From Parachlorella kessleri (lineage: Eukaryota; Chlorophyta; Trebouxiophyceae; Chlorellales; Chlorellaceae), in assembly GCA_001598975.1 (NCBI GenBank), contig BBXU01002219.1:1-22328 (forward strand): a DNA stretch of 22,328 nucleotides, written 5' to 3'. Both the position numbers and the translations under genes were made by a program. The notes beneath the pieces were generated by a model. It ran no database searches. It was not told the origin of the DNA and saw nothing but the letters and a program-made list of their open reading frames with translations. This document shows, piece after piece, positions 17,263-22,328 of the stretch (position 1 is its first letter; the number at the start of each line of letters is the position of its first letter).

Positions 17263-18517
17263 CCAGCGAGCCTGGCCTGCTTATGTCACGCCTGTCCCTG
17301 GTTTGCCCACGGCCACCTCCCAGACAAAAGTCACTGCTCTACACCTAGTAGCATGACGTTTTACCTGTTCGGGTAGCATACCTGGCGTGTCGGGCTCTTG
17401 CACTACGCTCATTGTTCGACAAGCTCGAGTAGTCTTAGATAGAAGTCTTAAGTTTCCACTCGTCCGTCTTGCGGGATCACTTCCGCAACCGGTCGACACT
17501 TTGTGCTGAAATCTTCGCACGTGCTGCTAAACCACCTTTTCACATCCAGTGAGTGGAACAGAAGCTGCAGGTAGGTGCAGGGCCATGTGTATGGCTGGCT
17601 GGCAACAGTCTAGTTTGCATATTATTATAAAGAGTAGTAGTAAACCACAGATAAAGGGATTGTATGATCGGGAGTGCATGTGCGTCCTCAGGCGATATGT
17701 GTCATTCAGTTAGTCATGAAGACCCCCCATTGTGGCAGGCAGAGTAATCAGAGGATAATTAGCATGGGTGGCAGGTAGTGCGAACAGGGAGTAAAGCTGG
17801 GCAGGACTGGACTGGACTGGACGGAACTGACAGGGCTGGATGCAGAGTGAGCCTGAGTCTTGCCTGAGTTCTGAGCCAGTAGTTCTCTCCCCAGATAATT
17901 ACTGACTGGACTGAGTAAAAAAATATGTTCTGGCGACCACCTTGGCTGCATGCACTGCCGATGGCTAGTGGCAGTCTCTCTCTGAGAACTTTACCGACCA
18001 ACAATACGAGCTGAAAAGAACGACACAACGGTGAGCGCTGGGTGCTTGCAATGGTGGTCGAGACAAATTGCTGCTTAACCTCGGGCCGGCGCAAGCGGAC
18101 GCAGGTCTACTAGACTGGACCGCATGCCAGTTCAGCCATCGGCATATCTGATACTGCCGCGGGTAGCGGCTGGGCAGTGCTGGAGTCTGCGCACTAGCGG
18201 CTTTCCATTCTCTGCCCTCCCAACCGAGCGAAAACCTGTGTTACAGGGGGCCATTCACGCGTATATTTCTGTCAATGGACTTGGGGCTGCTTCCAACACC
18301 CTCCGCTGTGGCCACAGCGTGCAGAAGACTCCAAAGCAGGCACCCCTGCCGCTGCAAAGTCTTCCACCTGCCCCGCAAGAACACCAGCCACCGCAAACAG
18401 ACTGGGCGGCCTGCTGCCGCTCCTGGGCACACATGCGCGAGGAAGGGCTGTGTCAAGCGCGAGAGGCGCCGCCGCCGCCGCTGCTGCCGCCGCTGCTGTG
18501 CACTAAGTGCGTGCTGA
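17263..18517. other. Intergenic region: MAP kinase upstream flank and RPL26 3' UTR
   Basis: No exon signature is seen over about 1.25 kb. It includes an AT-rich patch near 17616-17660, a short pentamer repeat (GGACT)n at 17804-17823, and a (GCC)n/(GCT)n-rich run at about 18469-18498 that would be in the RPL26 3' UTR. The open frames here read as low-complexity chance frames. Confidence 0.5.
18241..18245 (-). terminator. TGTAA polyadenylation signal candidate for RPL26
   Basis: TTACA on the plus strand is TGTAA on the transcribed strand, 273 bases past the RPL26 stop codon. TGTAA is the established poly(A) signal in Chlamydomonas and relatives. This is the first copy found downstream of the stop; a five-base match alone is weak evidence. 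Confidence 0.4.
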
Positions 18518-20668
18518 TCAGTCCACATTCTCCATGGCAACAATCTCGCTCTCGGTGAACTTGCCCTTGCCCTCGGCCTTGCCGCCCTGCAGGAGGCCAG
18601 GTACACAAAGACTTCCCTTAAGCCCATCAGCAGCAACAGGAACATGAAACGCCGCTCTGCTGGACGGGCTCTACAAAGTGTGAGCACCACTTGTTCACCG
18701 CACGCTCCAGCCTGTAGGCACATTGCTGCTTCTGGCGCTGCTGGGGAGCTGCACAGCAGCAAGGGCGATCGCTGACGCTCACAAAGTTTCCTGCTCCCGG
18801 CCGCAACAAATCCCACCCTCCCTCTTTCCGCTCAAGCAAACCTCAGGCAAACCTCTCCCTACCTTCTTCCGCTCAAGGAGGTTCTTCCTGTCATTGTCCA
18901 TCTTCAGCTTGGTGATCACAACCTTGGAGGGGTCGACACCCACATTCACGGTTGCGCCTGCACACGGGCAGCGGCAACATTGCACCTCGGATACACCAGC
19001 CCCGCTCACCAACTCTCTAGGCCAGGCTTTCTCTGCCCAGGTGCAGCCTTACCCCGCCCAGCGCAGATCGTGTCAATCTGTTCCTTGTCGAAGCCTACGA
19101 ATACCGCATACCCTAAGGATACAACGACAGATGACTGACAAAGTTTCGGAGGGAGGGGCCTGTGCCCCGCCCCTGCAACGGCTGGGTGCTAGCCACTGCG
19201 CACGGCCACGCAACCGTTCCTGCATGTCAAGCCTTTTCAGTGGGTCGGAGGCTTCACGATGCACCCTTCACCGGCGGCTACGGGCGGCTGACAGCTTTGC
19301 TGCTCTCCCGCTTACCACTGTGCCAGTACGTAACAGTGACGACACAGCTAAACTTTCTGCTGGCCTGATATCCAGCTGTCCAACCCTCAGCCATTCGCCG
19401 TCCAAGTTGCTGCTGGCTGCTAGCTTGGTCGCCTTGTGGCGGTCGCAGGCATACTCTGCCATCGACGTGTCAGTGCAGCTGCCACCCTCTGCAGATCTGG
19501 CGCCAGTCCAAGGCTAGTGGGGCTGCCGTGCTGCAAACTCTCTAGGCTCCTGCCTGTACCACCACGTTGCTGCCAGCATGCATATATAGGAAATATGCGG
19601 CTCTTTCCCTCAGCCTGTGCCAAGACGTGTTTCCTCTTCCATAAGAAGACAACAGGCTCACCAGCCGCTATGCCCACTCTGGCTCACCGTTAACCTTCTC
19701 GCGTGTGATCCGCTCAATATGGATGACCCACTTCTTGCGGTACACCTGCACAACCTTGCCCTCACGGCCCTGCAAACAGGAAAGTACCAACAACACACCA
19801 CTCAAAACTCTGTTACGTAACATAGTGCGTCATGGCTTTCGAGATGGCTCTCGAATAACCAGACGGCGGTCTCTCCAGAACCATGGCAGCGCTGCTCAGG
19901 GATGCTCCCCCGGTGGCTGCCTGCCCCATTCATAGGATTCCCTTTCCCCCTACTACTTAACAGTACTGGTGTCTCTCCTGTTGGACCAACAGCGTGCTGC
20001 TACTCGTCAGCTGTCTGCCCCGGAGCCCCTGCGCATAATGTTGCTGCTTCGTTCTATTGGCTCTCCGCCCTCCGGCCACTTGGCTCCCCTCCTCTTGCTG
20101 CTGCGCCTGCCGCTGGGTTCTGTAGCAGCTGAGGCTCGATGCGCACTATTCAGCCTTATCACATATTTCACCTTGTAGGTACCGCGGACGACGGTCACCT
20201 CGTCGTCTTTGCGGATGGGCACAGAGCGCACCTGCATGCAGGTTGCAGGCGGCTCGCCCCTGCGCCCCTAGTAACTGTACTACTGCAGCTGTAAGCAGTG
20301 CTATCAAGACACAACCAGTGGAGCTCAGTACAACTTACACAGCCACTCACCCCGTGCTTGTTGCGCAGCTCGCCGGAGAGGGGAGCGCTCATAAGCGACC
20401 TGCGGACGCTGGAGGGCGCCGAGAAGTGTGCCTGCAAGGAAACAAAGAGTCGGACCCATCGTGGCTTGCAAAGGGCTTGTTGAGGGCAACTTAGGCCGCC
20501 ACCGTCCCAGCATGTCATTCTCTTCATGGTAATGGTATCATCAGCCGCCTTATCGCGCCCATGCTGGCTCGAAAATCCAAAACGAGTCCCCCAGAGTCCC
20601 CATGGTGGCATCCTTCCCACCTTGCGGCACTTCCGCCTGGAGGAGCTGACGCGGGTAGAGAACTTCAT
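18518..20668 (-). CDS. RPL26: 60S ribosomal protein L26 (uL24)
   Basis: This protein of the large cytosolic ribosomal subunit binds 23S-like rRNA near the exit tunnel. Six exons join in phase: 20668-20621, 20431-20351, 20231-20172, 19769-19688, 18957-18863 and 18586-18518, giving 144 residues, the normal family length (about 145). Sequence in order: [56 protein letters not shown] with [14 protein letters not shown] (KOW motif, split by an intron), [33 protein letters not shown], and an acidic tail ending VAMENVD. The basic N-terminus and KOW core fit rRNA binding. The start is fixed by the family's MKF start. The gene is complete and shows no breaks. It diverges from the ABC1 kinase gene across a 213-base gap. 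Confidence 0.97.
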
Positions 20669-20881
20669 TGTATCGTGCTCTCTCCACCCACCCCAGAGGC
20701 ACAAAAGAGGGAGGTGCTGGCGGGGCAGGGCCAATGAGGGAGGCGGTGCAATACAAGGAGTTGTACTGCAAGTTGTGGCGGGGAATTCGATCCCTGCGAT
20801 TCCCCTGACTTCGGGCCAACTAGTTTCGGCATGATCGAAGCATGCCTTTGCTTAACTGTGGTGCATTTTGACGTACTTATC
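20669..20881. promoter_or_regulatory. Bidirectional promoter region between RPL26 and the ABC1 kinase gene
   Basis: Only 213 bases separate the two start codons, so the promoters and both 5' UTRs must share this stretch. It holds CCAAT on the plus strand at 20731-20735 and a small perfect dyad, TACAA-GGAG-TTGTA, at about 20754-20767. No TATA box is evident, as is common for ribosomal protein genes. An in-frame ATG at 20831 could shorten the gap if it starts the ABC1 protein instead. Confidence 0.5.
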
Positions 20882-22328
20882 ATGGGCCGCGATGACGCGA
20901 AACTGAGCGCACTAGACGGAGTTCTTCGCACGGTTGAGTTCTGGACGCGTGCAACCTCGATTTACCTATCCTACAAGCTTTGCCAGTTAAATTCGCTTGC
21001 CCAGAAAACAGCAGGACGCAGCCAGGAGCAGATTCAGGCTCACTGGGACCAGCATCATGAGAGGTCAGCAGGCAGGATGTATCAGCTCGCAGTGGACCTT
21101 AGGGGCTTCTATCTCAAGGTGTGCAGGGTGTGTAAGGCACACGGAAGCGTGCTTCCTGGCACGGTGGCTGCCGGGTCTTGTTGCAGGAAGTGCAGAAGGT
21201 TTCAATGTGGCACATGCACAATGGGGTTGACAACCCAGAGATGCACAGAGGTTCAACTGGATGGGCAGCCAGTAGTTTACACCTGCATACTACATCCCCG
21301 AGCCCATTCTAGTTGCACACTTTGTCAGGGTGGTCAGGGTGCCGTGTTCCTGTGTTCTGCCCGTTAGCCGTGAAGGGAACCCCCGCCCAGGCACACGACT
21401 TTAAAGCACCAGCCTTCCTGCCCTCCCTTGCTGCTGCTGCTGCTGCAGACCGGGCAGTTCATCGGGGCGCGTGGCGACTTCGTGCCGGAGCAGATCTGCC
21501 GGCGGCTGGCGTTGCTGCAGGACCAGGTGCCGCCCATGCCGGCGGCGCAGGCGCGGGAGGTGATCGAGGACGAGCTAGGGATGCCGCTTGAGCAAGCCTT
21601 TGAATGGATAGATCTGGCTGAGCCTCTTGGGTCGGCCTCGATATCGCAGGTGGGCTATGGCTGTGAGGGCAGGCCGCAGTCAAGAAGGAACTTAGATTGA
21701 GCAGCGACAGTGGGTCAGTCGTTGTCGTCGGCTTAATGTACACACCAATGGGAAACCGTGAGGGGCATGCTGAGGTTGGGGTGCAGTCTTGACAGGGTAG
21801 CGGTGCAATGACCGCTTCTTGCAGTTTGCCCCTTGTACCTGAAAGTCCCCATGGTGCACTTTGCTGGGTATGGGCCCATGCCACCTGCTGGCAGGAGCTT
21901 GAGGAAGGCGCCAGGCTCCTGCTATATATTTGATATGCTTTAGCGCTGCCAGGTGCACAAGGCCAAGCTGCGGTGCCGGCCAACCAGCGTAGTGGATGCT
22001 TCCCTGCGAGGGGGCTACGCAGGGCTGCAGCCGTACCGCAACCCGCCAGCAGACATTGAGAAGGCTTGCAAGTGCGGGCCCAAAGATGGTATCGTCGCGG
22101 TCAAGGTGGGTGGAGTTGTGAGTTGGTTGCATCAGTAGCGCGCGTGTGAGTGACACGTGGTGCACTGGCCATGGTTGTAAGCAGTCATTTGAAGCCCAGC
22201 GCAGACGTGCCGTAAATGGGGGGTCTCCTGTGGCTGACACTGCCGTGGTAGGCCCTGTTGATCTGCTAGTCTGGCTATGCAAGTACCCCCTGGAATTTTT
22301 CGCATACCACGACCTTGTCCCATTTAAG
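20882..22328 (+). CDS. ABC1/UbiB-family atypical protein kinase (3' partial)
   Basis: ABC1/UbiB (aarF/ADCK) proteins are atypical kinase or ATPase proteins of mitochondria and plastids, linked to ubiquinone, plastoquinone and lipid metabolism. Exons 20882-21118, 21449-21649 and 21953-22105 join in phase to give 197 residues. Signatures: RTVEFWTRATSIYLSYKLCQ, HHERSAGRMYQLAVDLRGFY, then LK|TGQFIGARGDFVPEQICRR, which is the KxGQ motif split across the first intron; LLQDQVPPMPA; EDELGMPLEQAFEWIDLAEP; LGSASISQVHKAKLR, the nucleotide-loop position; and GIVAVK, the start of the conserved Lys strand. The rest of the kinase domain lies beyond the window. An in-frame ATG at 20831 would add 17 residues; 20882 is preferred because homologues start close to the FW..A region. 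No transit peptide is obvious. A further exon from about 22284 (TAC CCC...) is possible but lacks the usual VQ before YP. Confidence 0.9.
21429..21448 (+). repeat. CTG repeat forming the 3' splice site of ABC1 exon 2
   Basis: About six CTG units run directly into CAG at 21446-21448, the acceptor of exon 2. The pyrimidine tract of this intron is therefore a trinucleotide repeat, which could make acceptor choice sensitive to repeat length. Confidence 0.7.
22106..22328 (+). other. Intron of the ABC1 gene running to the window edge
   Basis: The sequence begins with a GTGGGT donor. An AG at 22282-22283 opens a 45-base in-phase stretch to the window end (YPLEFFAYHDLVPFK) that might be the next exon. 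The family normally reads VAVKVQYP here, so the missing VQ makes this uncertain. Confidence 0.35.

Noticed and set aside
18241..18816. 191-residue minus-strand frame
   Set aside because: Covers the RPL26 3' UTR, last exon in another frame and an intron; no motif.
18723..19517. 264-residue plus-strand frame, one of the longest in the window
   Set aside because: It runs antisense to RPL26 exon 5 and its introns, is Ser/Ala-rich, and shows no domain.

Overview
The window is nuclear DNA of a eukaryote, most probably a chlorophyte green alga of the Chlamydomonadales type. The reasons are short exons broken by many GT-AG introns, GC-rich third codon positions, simple repeats inside introns, and a secreted hydroxyproline-rich glycoprotein whose cysteine-rich region resembles pherophorins. 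I infer the lineage from gene content and style; I cannot name a species. All exon joins below were worked out by hand by matching reading phase and family signatures.

Layout, left to right. (1) 230-3045, plus: the 3' part of a secreted Ser/Pro-rich cell-wall glycoprotein gene; its start lies left of the window. Its first visible intron is filled by a 57-base minisatellite. (2) 4390-8134, minus: a ten-exon adenosine kinase gene, complete from ATG to stop. (3) 9039-11011, minus: a six-exon gene for a protein with a glycine/alanine-rich hydrophobic N-terminus and an HNH-like zinc-finger C-terminus. I do not recognise it as a characterised family, and it is the most interesting gene here. (4) 11323-12463, plus: a Gpi1/PIG-Q-like gene (GPI-anchor synthesis), head to head with gene 3. 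(5) 12816 to about 17233, minus: a TEY-type MAP kinase in about eleven exons, tail to tail with gene 4. (6) 18518-20668, minus: ribosomal protein L26 (uL24), six exons, complete. (7) 20882 to beyond 22328, plus: the first three exons of an ABC1/UbiB-family atypical kinase, divergent from RPL26 across 213 bases.

The genes are individually transcribed housekeeping, signalling and wall genes, with no operon logic. I found no tRNA, rRNA, CRISPR array, insertion sequence or viral element. The main points worth checking are the HNH-like membrane protein with a probable GC-AG intron, a duplicated exon end in adenosine kinase that gives an in-frame alternative donor, the two-unit higher-order minisatellite with splice-like motifs, an unusually short Gpi1-like gene, and the unresolved start of the MAP kinase.
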